Source: Thermothielavioides terrestris NRRL 8126
Lineage: Eukaryota > Ascomycota > Sordariomycetes > Sordariales > Chaetomiaceae
Length of the DNA: 64,000 nucleotides
Direction of reading: 5' to 3'
Assembly: GCF_000226115.1 (NCBI RefSeq)
Contig: NC_016458.1
Span: 7,226,001-7,290,000 of the forward strand
Shown: positions 1 to 13,779 of the stretch, one piece after another
Layout of the letters: every line of letters starts with the position of its first letter
Position numbering within the stretch: the stretch's first letter is position 1
Program-made: the position numbers and the translations under genes
Notes under the pieces: model-generated
Told to the model about the DNA's origin: nothing
Databases searched by the model: none
Seen by the model: the letters and a program-made list of their open reading frames with translations, nothing else

Positions 1-3000
1 TGTACTCGATAATCCTATATATCTACCTCTCTCTAAGTAGATCAATAACCTTTACTATTAGCGGCTTTAGAATTGGAATAGACTTGCTCTACTAGGCCTT
101 ATATAAGATAGTCTTAATATATTAAGGCAGGACAATATCCTTATAGATACGCTTATACTTAGTGAAATCCTATATAAACGTAGCTTTCTAGTTTTATAAG
201 ATCTTAGTAAACATCTCCTTTTCTAGCTTATTAAGGAAACTATCTATAGTAGTAAGTATCGCTTAAAGGCGCTTCTTAGTAAGCCTTAAGCTTAGTTTAA
301 GATCTGAGAAACGAAGGACTATAAGATCGTCTTATTCCTTCTTAAACTATATCTTTGCTTTAGCCTTTATAAGCCGCTTCTCCTACTATAATAGGTCTCC
401 CTCTAGCATAGAGCTATCTAATAGAGCTAAATCGACTAGCTGAACTTTATTTACAATATTCTTCTAGAGTATAAACGTCTTTAAAATATATCTAACTTTG
501 TACTCAAATCCCTACCTTAGTCTCCGGTTAGAAAAGGGGTTTCTGACTAAGGTCCTCCTCTTCCCTTCTAAATAGGATAATAATTCGATCTTCGTCCATC
601 TAGACGGAGAAGATAAAGAATAAGAACGTACAATGTGAAAAAGAGTATTAAAGAGTAGTATATAGGACTTCTATAAAACGAAATAAAAAACCGCTTTACC
701 TATATTATCGTCGAGGAAACCAAGGGCAGTCTCGCCTTCCTCTATCTCTACCTAGTTAAAGATTCTTTTAAAACTCTTTATTAATCCCTAGAATTGCTTT
801 TAGATAGCTAGTTACATCAAAGATAATAGGCGATTCCACTAGGCAATCTTCTTAGAAACGACGTACACCTAGACTATCTTTCCTTCTATAAGTAGATTAG
901 TAGTAATTAGATTACTATTATAGTAATCGAAGGTTAAAGCAATATCTTTGATAAACAATATACCGAGGATTGCTTTATATTCGCTAGTAGTGTCCTTAGT
1001 TACAAAGAAATAAAGGTTGATACCAACTCCACCTAGGTAAAGAGTAACCTAGGTCTCTCTAAGGAATAGTACTAAGCTATAAAGACCCTTTGAGACGACC
1101 TTAGTAGGCTAGTACAGTAGTATATACTTCTCGACAACGCTTATCGAGATATAGTTATACTTCGAACTAGAGTCGATTAGGGCGAGATACTTATTATAAT
1201 GACCTTTCTTAAACTAGATATATAGAGTAGGAAACGACTATACTCTTATTATCGTACTAAGTTCTATATACTACGAGACTAAAAGCGTTGAGATAGACTT
1301 CTAAAGTAAAGTATAGATATAATCGTCAATATCCCTAAATAGACCTTTATAAATCTAACGCTCCTAGAGGCTTCTTATATAGATGCCCTATATATCGTCC
1401 TTAGTAACTCCGAAGATCGCTAGAACCATCTTGGTCTAGCTAGAGCGAAGGCTATTAAATGTATTTATATTAGTATATAGAGCCTATATATAGACCCCTA
1501 TATCTTTCGGTATAGTAGCTAGTCCATTAGGCTTAGGAACATTAGACCTCTTATAGTCGATAACCTCGATATTAGCGAAAATGCCCTATAGATATATAAT
1601 TAGAGTGTCTTTGTACTTAGGCGAGATATAGACTAAGTCGTTAAAGGTTAGACCGATCTTTGCCTTTATTACAATATAGATTATATCCTTTATATATAGA
1701 GGCAACGTAGCAACCTTTAGCGTAAGCGGCTTAGACTATAGCTCTTCTTTCTTTATATAGTTCGCTATAGCTAGGTTCTTAAGGATAGTTATATAAGGAG
1801 GCTTCGCTAAAGGTATAGAAGTGCCGCCTATCTAGATATCGTCTTCCCTTTCGTCCTTAGCGAACCGACGCTTAGTAGACGATACACCTTGAAGTATAGT
1901 CTCCGCTTCCTCGTCCACTTCCTCCTTAGCTTCCCTTTTAGTCTAGTTAGAGAGAGGAAGAGGCAGTTAGCGGAATTCGTTAGCCTTTAGCGTAGGTCGT
2001 AGGACAACCTTCTAAGTTAAGATACGACCTCTTTCTAATAGAACTATATAAAACGATAACTAATTAGACGCTATATAATGGAAGGCGGAGATAAGCTTAG
2101 GCTCCCCTTCGTATATAAGACGATTGATCGTTGTCTAGACGATTATAGGCTTCTAATATAGCTTAGGCTACTAGAGGTAGTACTTATTTAGTACTAGGGA
2201 TATATCTAGCTTAAATAGGCGACTATTTAGGCGTTTATATTCGTAATAGTACACCTAGTATATAAGGTAACTGTTATACTGTAGGCAATAGGCTATATAT
2301 ACAAGGATAAGCTAACCGATTTTGTTAACCTCTTATATATTATCGATATCTACCTTCGTAAAGGTAATCGTCTTAGCTAGTATATAGCCCTTCTTACTCC
2401 TATTACCGAAGCAATAGTCTATACCTTTATAATATATTAGACCTATAGCTATAGCTTTTATAGCTTCTATATACTTGAGAACTATATAGTCAAAGTTACT
2501 ATAGTAGTAGCAATAGCTAGAACTTATAGGCTAGCTATAGCTAGAAGGACGATTGTCAATATATAAGCCAGTGACGAAGCTAACACGTCTCTCCTATAAG
2601 CAACTCCACTATTGCTAGAAATATATCTAAAGCACTTTGATCTTATTAGGAGTAGGATCAATTCTATATAAACGAAGGGCTTTGATCTTCTACTTAAACT
2701 ACTTAGCGATCTTCTACTTCTAAATATATAGACGCTAGAGTTGATTAGCTAGATCGTCGATATCGTCGGGCGTAGATATAAGAGCTTTCTTCGGTTCCTC
2801 CTCTTCCTACTCCTATAGCTTAGGAGTCGTCTTAACAATAGGCGTAGCCAGAGGCGAATAGTACTTCTATAGATCGATTTTACGCTTATAGGTTTTAAGA
2901 AAGAGGTCTTCTACATTAAGACCCTTCTAAAGAGTATTTTAAACGAACTTAAAGAAGTCTACCTACTTCGTAATATAGATAGAGTCCTTATCATCCTTCT

Positions 3001-4950
3001 TTAGGGTATACTAACAGTCCTTAGAAGCTATTTAGATCTACTAATTAAGTGTATACTATATAGTTAGAACGATTATATACTATAGCTCCTTATAAACTTT
3101 AATAAGGGCGATAGTATATATATAGTCGATTAACTCGAAATAGTTGTAGATAACCTTGCTAACTAGCTAGTATCTTCTTTCGATTAGATTATAAAGGTAA
3201 CCTCCGTTACTATATTACTCTAGATCGTCGTCCTTTTAGTACTTTAGGAACTTAGCTTTAAAAGCTACTTAGGTCTCTTAGTCCTTTTTCTCCTAATGAC
3301 AAATAATAGGCTAGATTATAGTGTTATACCAAAGTTCAAATAGGTATATATAGGTCTTGTCATTAGTAATCTAATAAGCTTTATACATCTCCTTAAAGAT
3401 CTTGATCTATCGTATAGCATTTTGACTAGAGAAGTGGCTTTAAAGGCTAGCCTTCGCTAGGGTCGGAAAGGTCGCGCTAAATACGATAGTAAAAATATAC
3501 TTAGTCATCTTCTTTAGAGCTTTAGCTTCGGAGAGACTAGAAGGTATTACTGTAGATACCTCTATATAGATAGGCAAAGTAGAGGTATTTAACGAAGACG
3601 GAAGGGGTATCTACACTACTTTGGCTAGGTTTTCTTCGTTTAGTATACCTTAGAAAGGCTATAAGACAAATACGTCCTTAGACTCTTCTTCGAAAGTTAG
3701 CGTTAAGATTAATAGTATTATAGAGGTCGACGGAATTCCTAGAGCTTCTATAGACAATATATATATATATCGCTAGAGCCTAGTCATTAGACGTTTAGCT
3801 ATCGTCTTTAAGAAAGGCAACGACTATATCGATAGACTATAAAAAGACTAATATATATACTTCTATAGGAATATTAGCTCTTTCGATATCTATCTAGAGG
3901 AAGAAAACCTCTTAAGAAGCTAAGTTCCTTTAGAATATATAGTCTAAAGGCTCTAAAAGATAACTATAGGTTCCTTATAGATCACTTAGATACCTTTAGC
4001 AACTAATATATTAAACCTAACTAATGTAATAGCAATAAGAGTATAGCTCTTAAAAAAAAAAGTAAAAGTCTATACTAAGACCTTATATCCGATATAAAAT
4101 AGTGTTAGACATATTATTAGAAGGAGCTAAGTGTTATAAAGGTATAGCGCTAAGTCTAGAAGCTCGCGAATAGCTACTACGTTTAACTACTTTTATAACT
4201 AGTTCGGCTAGGCCAAAGAAGAAAATGATAATCAATGAAAATTCTATCTCTATCTCTATTTAGAAGGATAGAACTATCTTCTTTCGATTAAGTTAATGTT
4301 TTACAATCGCTACATCGATAATAACGAAGCTTTAATAGGTCTTCAAAGTGTTAGGGATAATAGGATATCTTTTTAATACTTTACGTCGTCTAAGCAAAGG
4401 AAGGTCTCCTAGGACAAGGTCTTAATAGACCCTTAGAATATATACGCCTCAATAGGTTGCTACGCTTCCTAGAGATACTAGTATCGGTATACTAGAGCCT
4501 CAATAGGTTGGCTATATCGTCGTTATATAGCTATCAATATAGCATTATATAGTTCTACGATCTTAGAAGACTTCGTAGTCTATACTATCCTATTTAGATA
4601 TAGAGCTAAGCTCCTCTCTAATTGAGCCCCTATTTAAAATAGTATAAAACCTCTATACTAACCTACCCTACTATACCTAGGACCAGGCGTATAAGATAGC
4701 TCCTAAAGGAATACAGTGTCCCTCTAGACAAATGAAGATAGTATATATTAAATAGCAGGAAGGATATCTTCTAAGAGGAAGATACGTAGCTCAGGTACGT
4801 CTAGTGGGATATAGTAGGAAGATAAAAGACAATAAGAATATAGTTAGAGCTCAATAGCTCGAATGCCTATCGTCTAGATAGAGGTAGAACAATAAGAGGA
4901 GAAGCTTAGTAGCCTTCCTAGAAGAAGGAGAACCACCAACGTAGTGTCAA
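1..4950 (-). mobile_element. RIP-degraded Ty3/Gypsy retroelement A (gag, protease, start of RT), cut by window edge
   Basis: AT-rich DNA in which TpA is very common and CpA/TpG are scarce, the mark of RIP in ascomycetes. Read on the minus strand, about 1200-1080 gives an aspartic-protease-like stretch (ALIDSSSKYNYIS, the LDSG/A-hNFIS type). Further on, at roughly 250-60, comes the segment that precedes reverse transcriptase in fungal Gypsy elements (DFTKYKRI followed by VIDLLRERYI). The RT core would lie left of the window. Gag-like sequence fills about 4.8-1.3 kb. Stops are frequent and mostly TAG, often where Gln or Trp is expected. The element is certainly dead. Its 5' limit near 4.9-5.1 kb is inferred from a short stretch with less RIP-like composition; I found no LTR ends. 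Confidence 0.75.
60..1230 (-). pseudogene. Element A: retropepsin and linker to reverse transcriptase (broken)
   Basis: The retropepsin core ALIDSSSKYNYIS lies near 1180-1130 on the minus strand. The normal D-S/T-G triad is altered to DSS, so no active enzyme is expected. It is followed by a flap-like region and a long linker, then the pre-RT region (DFTKYKRIYKDIVLP, LLRERY). Several TAG codons sit at positions where family members have Trp or Gln, for example before DFTKY. Order and content match the gag-pol layout of Ty3/Gypsy elements. The assignment rests on motif recognition only. Confidence 0.6.
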
Positions 4951-5099
4951 CGAACGTGTATTGACAACTGCTTAATGCCTTGCTTAATGACGAAGAAGAT
5001 AGGCTCAGTCCATTTAAATATATATGATTAGAGGGCTAGACCCCCTGGCAACGAATGCAACGCGCTGAAATAAACAGAAAAAAAAAACTAGGTCTCTAT

Positions 5100-8000
5100 G
5101 TCTAGGCAGTCCATCACCCCAATTCAATAGCGAATGGTATATCGAATCCTCCTAGGATACTACGTAGGCTAGTGATCTTTGTACTATAATCGATAGAGGC
5201 CTAGTACAGATCTAGGAAGTTGGCTCCTAATAGGAGGTTGGCAAGTAGCTTATCCACTACCTAGGCGGACCAAATGAACTTGAGAAGTACTAGGCTAGTA
5301 GCTATAACGCCTAGTAGATAAATGACGAAGGTCGCCCACTAAGTAGGCGAAGTCTTTCTAATACCGCGAATATAGCTATTATAGTATTTAATCGAGTGTT
5401 CAAAAGTACTTAGGAAGATCTTATCGATAATTGAACGGCTAGCGCCTAGATCGAAGTAAACTTCTAGGTCCTTATAGTTGGGCTAAGTATAGGCCTTGAC
5501 ATATAAGTAGGTATAGGCGCTACGTAGGCTATCGATACCTAGGTCGACTACTTTAAAGGCCTCCTAAACTTCTAGGTTAGCAGCAAAGTCCACAGTAGGG
5601 CTAGAGCCTTTAGCGAATAGGATATCGTCCTCTAAGGGAGTATCGTCTTCGGCAGTAGTAGCTACTTGCTCTAAGCATTTAATAGAGCTAGAAGCGGCTA
5701 CTAAACAGATTTTTAGGTATTTAAAGAGCTAGTTCTAGGAGTTGAACAAAGTATCGCAGTATCTATAGGTTTAACGGCCTAGGTTGGCCTAATTGGCTCG
5801 ATAGCAGCAAACGCTTTTAGGAACGATAGTCTTACTATAGACGCGGATATATACATTAGTAGCTAGAACTATACTAAAGGTCTAGTAGCACTTATAATAG
5901 GTTAGCTTTAAATTGTAAACTATATAGGCAATATCCAACTTGTTAATGTCATTAGAAACGGATAACTCGCGATCGGCCTTAGCTTCGTTATCGGCTTTCA
6001 AATCGGATAACGTCTTCGAATTAGCGTTGTCGATAAAGTACACTTAGTCTTAGGCTTAATCGTTACACTTAGAATCGCAGTTATCTAGACGGCGTTTACT
6101 GTCTTGATCGCGATCACAGTTATAGCGATCGTCGTCGCAGTCGTGGTTATAGTCGCGGTTCTAACGGTTATCACTATAGCGATCGGTACATCTAAAGAGC
6201 TTCTTATTAGACTTAGTATTACCGAAAGTAGTAGACTTACTTATAAGCGAAAACTTCTTTAACTCTAGAAACTTATTGCAAGCTATAATAATAAGCGTAG
6301 GCCACACTTCTACAATCTTATATATATAGCACACTAAAGTATACTTCGTCTTAGGCTATAGAAGAAAAGATATAATAGTCGAATCTAAATGGTTATAGAT
6401 AGTGCCTATAGCGTTATACTAGTTTAAATTGTTATAATTGATCTAGCCTACTATATATATAAAACGTAACTTCTTTTAAAAGAAGTTCATTAGAGCGTCG
6501 GAGTTCTCTACAATATGCCTAATAGTTAACCGTCCTTGGTTAAACTTATTGATAGCTATTTAGCAATCTATTACAAAACGCTCTACTAATTGATTAAAGA
6601 CTGTATAAAGGCTTATTTAACGCTACTATAAGCGCTCCTATATAGTAACTTCACCGTTCTACTAGAGGAGGGCTTAGCTAGTAAGAACTATAGGCAGGAG
6701 GTATAGGATTTACTAAGCTACATTGTAGCTAATATTGAGGTCCTCTAAAAAAGTTGATAAACGTTAGATAAAGCAATAAATATCGGTAAAAATCACGTTC
6801 TTACTATCTATAACGATGCCTATATTGTTAAGGTCTTTGTAGCTAGGATTGAAAGTACCGATATTATTATACTTGATCTTAAAGGTAGAGATAGATTAGC
6901 TACCTCTAGTACCTATAGTATTATAGGAGTGCTCTCGATAACTATAGTTCGGAGGATAAGACGGAAAAGGTAGGCGGTTGTTCAGATAGTTGTCTAGGCA
7001 GTGCCTACTATTGCTGTTATCTAGGTCGTCTAGATTGTTTAGATCTTAGCTATTAGCGTTGGAGGGCTATTTAAAAGGCGATGTAGCCTAGTAGTAGCCA
7101 CTAGGATATAACTCGGCCTAGCGTAGGCCGCCCTAAAGCGATATAGCCTAGCGTAGGCCTTCCTATAGCAACTTAGCTTAGTAAAGGTCGCTATTTAGCA
7201 ATATATTCTAGTAGTAGCTATCTAAGTATATATTGTTAGGGTATATAATATAGGCCTAATATACTAGAAGTGTGCTTATAGTTAAGTTGTAAGCTACACC
7301 GATGTTAACGCCTTTTAGAGGGATAGGAAAGGCGGTCTATATATAAGGTTGAGTAGGTTGGACTAGGGGAGGCGTATAGAAGCTCTCTATTAGAGAGGCT
7401 ACCGTTGCTACTAAGCGGCGGCTCTAAATCGAAGAGGCGTATAGCTAAGGCTTTATAGTCGATATAGGAGTAGCTAGTAGAGGCTCCTTAGCTAGCCTAG
7501 GATTAGTCAATAGGTTCTTAGTAGCTAACTAAGCAATAGCGTTATCGATCTTGCTTAGTCGATTATCTATATTACATATATACTATATAAGGAGCTCTTT
7601 TTAATGCTAGACCTATCGGGCGACTTTACTAGTCTAAGCGGCGACTATCTAGAGTTGACCTATAACCTCCAGTAAGTTCTTAAAGCGGTTATAAAAGTTT
7701 GTTAATCTATCGAGTGTAAAGCGAATCTTAGCGACATTGGCCTAAAGTTGATTAACTATAGCAATAGTATATTTAAGTAAAGCGGCGTATTCGCCAATAG
7801 TCTAGCCGAGCTACTTAACGAAAGGCCAATTAGTACCGACTTTAATATACTCTAGAAGGTTTAGAATGTCTTTAGCTTCCTTAAGGTCGCTCTAGGCGTC
7901 TTCGAAAGATAGCTTATTGCCTAGTTATATATCGTTATAATTATTTTAGCTAATATCGATATTGCAATAAGTACACTCTTAGTAAGTAGGTGGCTCTAGA

Positions 8001-8650
8001 GCTAGAGGAATAAAGCCCTTATATAGGGTATATAACGTCTCTTTAATCTTCTTAGACATAGTAGCGTTGTACTTAGAGAGTTGCTTAGCTAGCAAGGAGG
8101 CGCGAAAATAAGTGTTATAGCTATAATCGGCTATCTTGACTATCGCCTTAGTTTAAATTGTAGAAGCTAGGTCGAATAGGCGTATTATTGATATACTAAT
8201 GGTTAACGAAGGCTTAATAAAAGGTTCGTCGTCGAGCTAGAGAGAAAGGGCATTCTAATCGCTATTAGCCGTCGCTACTATATAAGAAGAACTAGGTAGT
8301 TGATCAGCTACTGCTATCGACGATACTGTTGGCGATCGCCGCTATATAGACTAATTGATCGATAGCTAAAGATTGTAATCGTTGTTGGTAGAACCGCTAT
8401 ACGATCGAGGCTCTTCGACTAAACCGTCGTTCAAAAGTAGGATTAGGTGCTTCCAACGCTATCGACCTCGTTAAGTCGCTATACGAAGAAAGCAGGGGTT
8501 CAACCGGCTACTGCTATCGGCAAAGCCGCTATATAGGCTAGTCGATTAATAACGAAAAGAATAATTAGGTCAATGATCTTAAAGTCGTAGCTACCACTTG
8601 ATGCGAGGAAGTGCTATAGATACGTAGAATAACAAGATATAGATTGATAA
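5100..8650 (-). mobile_element. RIP-degraded Ty3/Gypsy retroelement B (gag and protease), related to element C
   Basis: Minus-strand relic. Around 6240-6040 it encodes a linker rich in Arg, Asp, Cys and Asn (RD/CDRD repeats). Near 5900-5860 it has LKLTYYKCY, then YRYCDTLFNSWNQLFKYLK at about 5780-5720, and near 5450-5400 a protease start (YFDLGASRSIIDKIFL). The plus-strand element C has the same series: a CDRD linker, LIYYKCYKTF, YSYCTTILDLYNALF and YLDLKASHSIISYNLL, so B and C belong to one family. The frame cannot be followed beyond about 5.1 kb, where element A begins. This suggests truncation or a nested insertion. Stops are mainly TAG/TAA. Confidence 0.7.
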
Positions 8651-8689
8651 TAGTAGTAGATCAAGGATCTAGGCGGTAGTGCGCTAAGA

Positions 8690-8960
8690 AATATATATCT
8701 GTAGGGCAGAACATATGTGTGTACACCGCTTGCCTAAATGGGTCTAGCGTTGCAAAGTCTGCAACGTGGGGCGTGGGGCACCCTTATCTAATCTACGTAT
8801 ATAGACACATAGGTCACATAACCCCTCTGTTCCTCCTGCCTTATATCACCGCTCCTAAGTATTGTAGCAGGCTCAACAAGCGGCTATAGATCGCCTATAC
8901 ATAGGAATTCCGCTACCGACCCATTAACTTTAGCCTACCATTCTAGGCCTTGACAATTTA
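8690..8960. other. Spacer between head-to-head elements B and C; possible LTR remnant
   Basis: Between the 5' parts of B (minus) and C (plus) lies about 270 bp that looks less affected by RIP, with intact CA/TG steps and GC-rich words such as GGGGCGTGGGGCACCC. This is the place where 5' LTRs or a promoter would be expected. I could not match it to sequence at 4.95-5.1 kb or 15.6-15.8 kb, so calling it an LTR would be inference only. Confidence 0.3.
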
Positions 8961-8999
8961 ACATTAAACAGCCTATAGCATATGCTAAGATAGTGTGTA

Positions 9000-10650
9000 G
9001 TAACGGAGGACTACTATAGGCAAGCCTAGCTGACCTAGGCCTCGCTAGTCGACCATCTTCTACAAACGCCTCTAGCGCAACCGGTTATATCGTATATTAG
9101 CCTAGACCTACGTTAACAAGCTCCTATATACCTAATCAATTAGGATATATACCCACTAGTATAGCCAAAAGTACTAGCTTAGGTCGCGCCTATACTTGTT
9201 CAAACTGTGTACCCAATTCCTAAAGAAGGTATAGCTATCGGCTCTCAATATAACCTTGCTTACGACAGCCTACGTTGTATAGAACTACAGCGTTATCGAC
9301 TAGACCCTCGGAGCGATAGCCCGACGCCTAATAGCCGCCAGTACTAAGACGGTACATTCGACTCTAGCTATATAGTAGGCTAAACCGAATTTAAGGTCAA
9401 ATGTAAAGATATTAGAGTGTTCGACCCTTTCTACCTAGACCCCAATGGCCTAGGAGTAATCTACAAAGGCAAGGCAATCACTTACACCGATGCTTATCGT
9501 TTTCAAGCCTATATCAAGATCTTTATCGAGGATAATGACAACAGATCTATTAAGTAGCAAATCGTTAAAATGTTTCCTACGCTCCTTAAAGGTAGGGCCC
9601 AACTCTAGTAGTCTAAAGGAATTTCCAATAGCCATCGTTGCTTTCTTAAGGAACAAGGCCTTAAAGCGATACTAGAGGCCCTAGGCAAGCGCTTCAAGCC
9701 TAATTCAATAGTAGCTACAAAGAAGTTCAATACTACGTTCCTATATCTTAAGGACATCACTATCGACGAAGAAGCCTTTATAAAATTCGTAGAGTATAAG
9801 TTGCACTAGGCTTATATAATAAATAACAATGCCAACAGCTCTAATTAGTAAAGCACTATACATTAGATCTAGGAGCATATAGATCTGAATATCTAGCGAT
9901 ATATTCGTTACCCCTAGTTTTTCACTTCGCTTAATCAGTGTCTATATAAATAGGAGCAATCGCGAGCTATATTGAAGTTAGCGGCTATAGCAAAGTTCCC
10001 TAACGTATAGAAGAAGCTAAGTAGCAAGGATAAGAGCAAAGAGGAAGAAAAGATTAAATAGGCGCCTTGATATTAGGCTAACAAGTCTCGAAGCAATTAC
10101 AAGGATCGATACCGCTATAGCGGCGACTACTACCGCCTAGCCGACCGCGACTAAGATTAGGATGAGCGCTAGGCCTAGGACTATGACCGCTGCGATCGTG
10201 ACGACCGCCGCTGTGACGACCACCACTATAACGATCGACGTAATAATCGAAGGGATCGACACGACGATCGGAAGGACCGCTATAACGACTATAAGCGCGA
10301 TTGACCCTGTGACTACGTATATTTTATAGGCGACCCCGAATCTAGGGACGAAGCCGATACCTTGGGTACTACGTCGGACTATTCTACTATATCTAACTTC
10401 TCTATCTTGTCTTCTAAATCGGAGATCGCCTATATAGTTATCGACTTAGAGCTTATATACTATAAGTGCTATAAGACCTTCTAAGCTAAGTCAGAGGTAC
10501 GGCAATACGTTAAAGCCTATAAAGGCACTAGGCCAAAGTACGTCTAGAAGAATTATATAGTTAACTAAGCTATGCCTAAACGCTGTACTTATAGCTATTG
10601 CACTACTATTCTAGATTTATATAACGCTCTGTTCTAGTATTTAAAGTATT
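9000..10650 (+). pseudogene. Element C: gag-like region (broken)
   Basis: Fragments of a gag-like protein. They include the stretch read at 9490-9675 on the plus strand, an Asp/Arg/Cys-rich linker at about 10080-10320, and a Cys-containing segment near 10450-10480 (YYKCYKTF) that may be the remains of a zinc-binding knuckle. Element B has a related linker and the same YYKCY word on the opposite strand. Many stops; no product is expected. Confidence 0.55.
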
Positions 10651-10658
10651 ACAAAGAT

Positions 10659-11200
10659 GTGAAAAACAGTATTTTCCATTGTCTAGCAGATCTTAGAGAG
10701 AAATCCGTTGCCAAGGTAATAGAAGCTATAACCGAGATTGCCTTTGAATATAAGCCCAAGGTTATCAATGTCGTCTATCAAGTTAAAGAAGCCCTTGCCC
10801 TAGAGGTAAACGACGGTATTAACAGCCCTCTAGGCAACTATATATACCTTCGTATCGTCGTTTATACGAAGGAGGACAGTGACGAACTCGAAGTATACCT
10901 CGACCTAAAAGCTAGCCACTCGATTATTAGCTATAATCTACTAAGCCACCTTGACTATACTGTTAAGCGCTATAAGGGCAAGGTAATAAGCGTTGGTAAT
11001 AAGAAGCTAGCCCTCTCATAGTAGGCTACTTTTACTATCTTCCTAGCTAGTATAGAGAATAGCAAGCCCACCTTATATAAGTTTACCTATTCCACTTAGG
11101 TAGTAGATTCGCTAAGACCTAATCTACTACTCGGCAATGACTTCCTAGATAGCTACTGTGCCTTGATCGACTACAATGCGAAGAAGGTCGACCTCTAGGC
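10659..11200 (+). pseudogene. Element C: retropepsin region (broken)
   Basis: An open stretch of 120 codons (10659-11021) ends with YLDLKASHSIISYNLL, which aligns by eye with the catalytic start of Ty3/Gypsy proteases (LxDxGAxxSxI). The Gly after Asp is replaced, giving DLKAS. The frame goes on past a TAG at 11019 to LLLGNDFLDSY at about 11125-11155, the usual distal LGxxFL motif of retropepsins. Inactive relic. Confidence 0.6.
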
Positions 11201-12179
11201 CTTTAAATTCACTATTCTATTCGCTATCAACGCCTATTCGGCTCCCTACGTTCGAAAGGTCAAGACTACCTACACGATTATACTTTTACTAAACTAGGAG
11301 GTAGAAATCCTAGTCGAATATAAGCTACTCCCGAAAGGCTAGTCCTTTATATTCCATTCCAACTATCTAGCTATATATTATACTATAGTTATAGCTAAGA
11401 CCGCAAAGGTGGCCACCATTAAGAACACTTTACGCAGTATTATCAAGATTCCAAAGCGATACCCAGTAAGCAAGATCCATAAGTACAAGGATAGCGGTTT
11501 CCTAGCATACTCCTAGACCTCTACCTTAATGGCTTTAGTAGCTAGTATAGCGATAACCGCAATAGCTACCTTAGCAGTAGCTACAGATATCGAACCCCCT
11601 TCTTTAGCAGCGTAGGCTACTATAGTTATACTAATCAATAGCGAATTCGCTTTCGATAATCATATTATAGCTATAGTATAACATAGTTATAGTATACGCT
11701 AGCTATCGATACCCCTAGCTATCAACTTTACGAAGGCCGTCTCCGCCAACGAATTCGATAGCACTAAATCCACTATACCGATAAACGACTACGTCTTCTA
11801 ACTAGTGTAGGCCAACGACCCTAATAAACCGCTAGGTAAACTATTTATACTAGAGAAATAGTCGACACTAGGCCTATGTATAGACCCGAGCCTATCCGAA
11901 ATCGTTACTAAGGACGGTGTATATATATACGCCAAGGATTCTAACATCGCCAACCGATTTATCAAAGTCATTGAGCGATATCCTAGCCTCTAGAAGGATA
12001 AAGGCCTTATATAGCAGAACCTAGACGAACTAATGCATATACCTTTAGTAGAAGGCTAGTAAAATTAGAAGGTCAACGCCTAATCCTACCTACTAAGCAA
12101 GAAGGACCAAAAGGTCCTCGACAAGACCTTCGATAGCCTATATAAGTAAGGCTATATAACCTAGGCTATCTAGGCTACT

Positions 12180-13480
12180 CCTTTTATATACCCTATATTC
12201 GTAGTATAGCGACCTAGCTACAACAGAGAACTTAAGGGCTACGTCGTTATCGATCTACGAAGCTTGAATTGTATAACGGTGCCTAATAACTATCCCCTAC
12301 CCTTACAATCGGAGATCATCGCTAAGTTACATAGTAAGCGCTTTATTATAGCGATCGATACTACCTTGTTTTTCTACTAATTCGGCGTATATCCACTATA
12401 TTACAATCAATTCACTTTAATTAGTTTATATAGCCTCGAGCAGCCTACAGTTTGCCTAATAGGCTACTGCAATTCGCCTATATATATGTAGTGCGTTATA
12501 GATCGACTGCTTAAACTGTATTCGGTATATACACGAGCTTTTATCGACGACATTGTAATCTATTTAGACAATGCTAAGGACTATATACACTACTTAGATA
12601 CGATATTCAGCCTCTTCGCCAATAAGAACATCGTCCTCTTGCTAGCCAAATTGTATATAGGTTATCTAAGCGTAGAATTACTTGGATTTTATATCGATAG
12701 CCTAGGCCTTATAACTACGGTATAGCGTGTTAAGGCCTTTAGGCAGCTCGCCTTTCTATATACCCTCAAGGCCCTTGAACAGTATATTAGCGCTATAGGC
12801 TTTCTTCGGCATCTGATTCTATACTATACGTAGTTGGTAGAGCTTTTGTAAGCTTATAAGACAGCATTGTTGAGAAAAGGCTACGAGGAAGGCCGTATTG
12901 AGACCGGTAACGCCTCTAAAAGGACCGCTTATTGTGCAAAGACAACCTTCGAACCTACGTCCGTAGAGCGCTTATCCTTCAAAGTGATCTAGGCAGCGAT
13001 ATATAAGGAGGATCCGACTATTTTATACTACTTTGATCCTAATAAACAGCTCTTTATATAGATTGATGGCTACCTAGAGCGCAGATTTGGTATAATAGTC
13101 TTCTATCTGTGCGATAGCTACGAGTAGGAGCCCGGTATACCGATTTTATCGAATTAGGTGCTCCTAGTCATATTCCTCAGCCGATGTCTAACGAAGGCCG
13201 AGATATAGTATAGGCCCTTCAAGCAAGAAGTGGTATATCTGGTATAGGTAGTTAAAAAGCTCTATACTATAATTTACTTAGCTAGACTTCTAGTCAATGT
13301 GCTTATAGACTACGCTGCTATATATAGCATTGTTGCGTAGACCTAGCTCGATACTTTATCTATAGATCGGACTAATTAGTAGCTAATCACTATCTCCGTT
13401 TACCTCTTGGAGTACGACCTTCGGCTATATCACCTGCCTAGCTGCCTAAACTTTGTACTAGATGCTTTAAGCTAGCTAAA
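12180..13480 (+). pseudogene. Element C: reverse transcriptase and RNase H (broken)
   Basis: RT motifs can be read in order: GYVVIDLRSLN near 12240-12270, NYPLP near 12285, AIDTT near 12355, and the active-site block FIDDIVIYLD near 12538-12567 (YVDDI/L type, two catalytic Asp kept). This is followed by LLGFYID near 12680. RNase H follows with YFDPNKQLFI and IDGYLERRFGIIV at about 13030-13110. Stops, mainly TAG, occur between them. Order and spacing are those of fungal Gypsy pol genes. No function remains. Confidence 0.75.
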
Positions 13481-13779
13481 AGCGATATAAGACCCCGTTG
13501 AACGCCTAGAAGGCTATATAGTACTCGACAATGTAATGTTCGCCTTCGCTGAAGCGTATATAGAAGATTTGCTTTACTAGAAATTTATCGCGGCTTATAA
13601 AGAGGACCCTAAATATAAGGCTATTATCGACGATCTTATTTACAGCGACGCTATATCCGCTAAGGGTAGCGGTGTTTTCTTACGCCCTAGGCTACCTTTT
13701 ACAATGATCGATAGCCTAATCTACAATATCTAGCTATATAGCGTATACCTTCTTTGTATACTATTTAGCATAATTAAGA

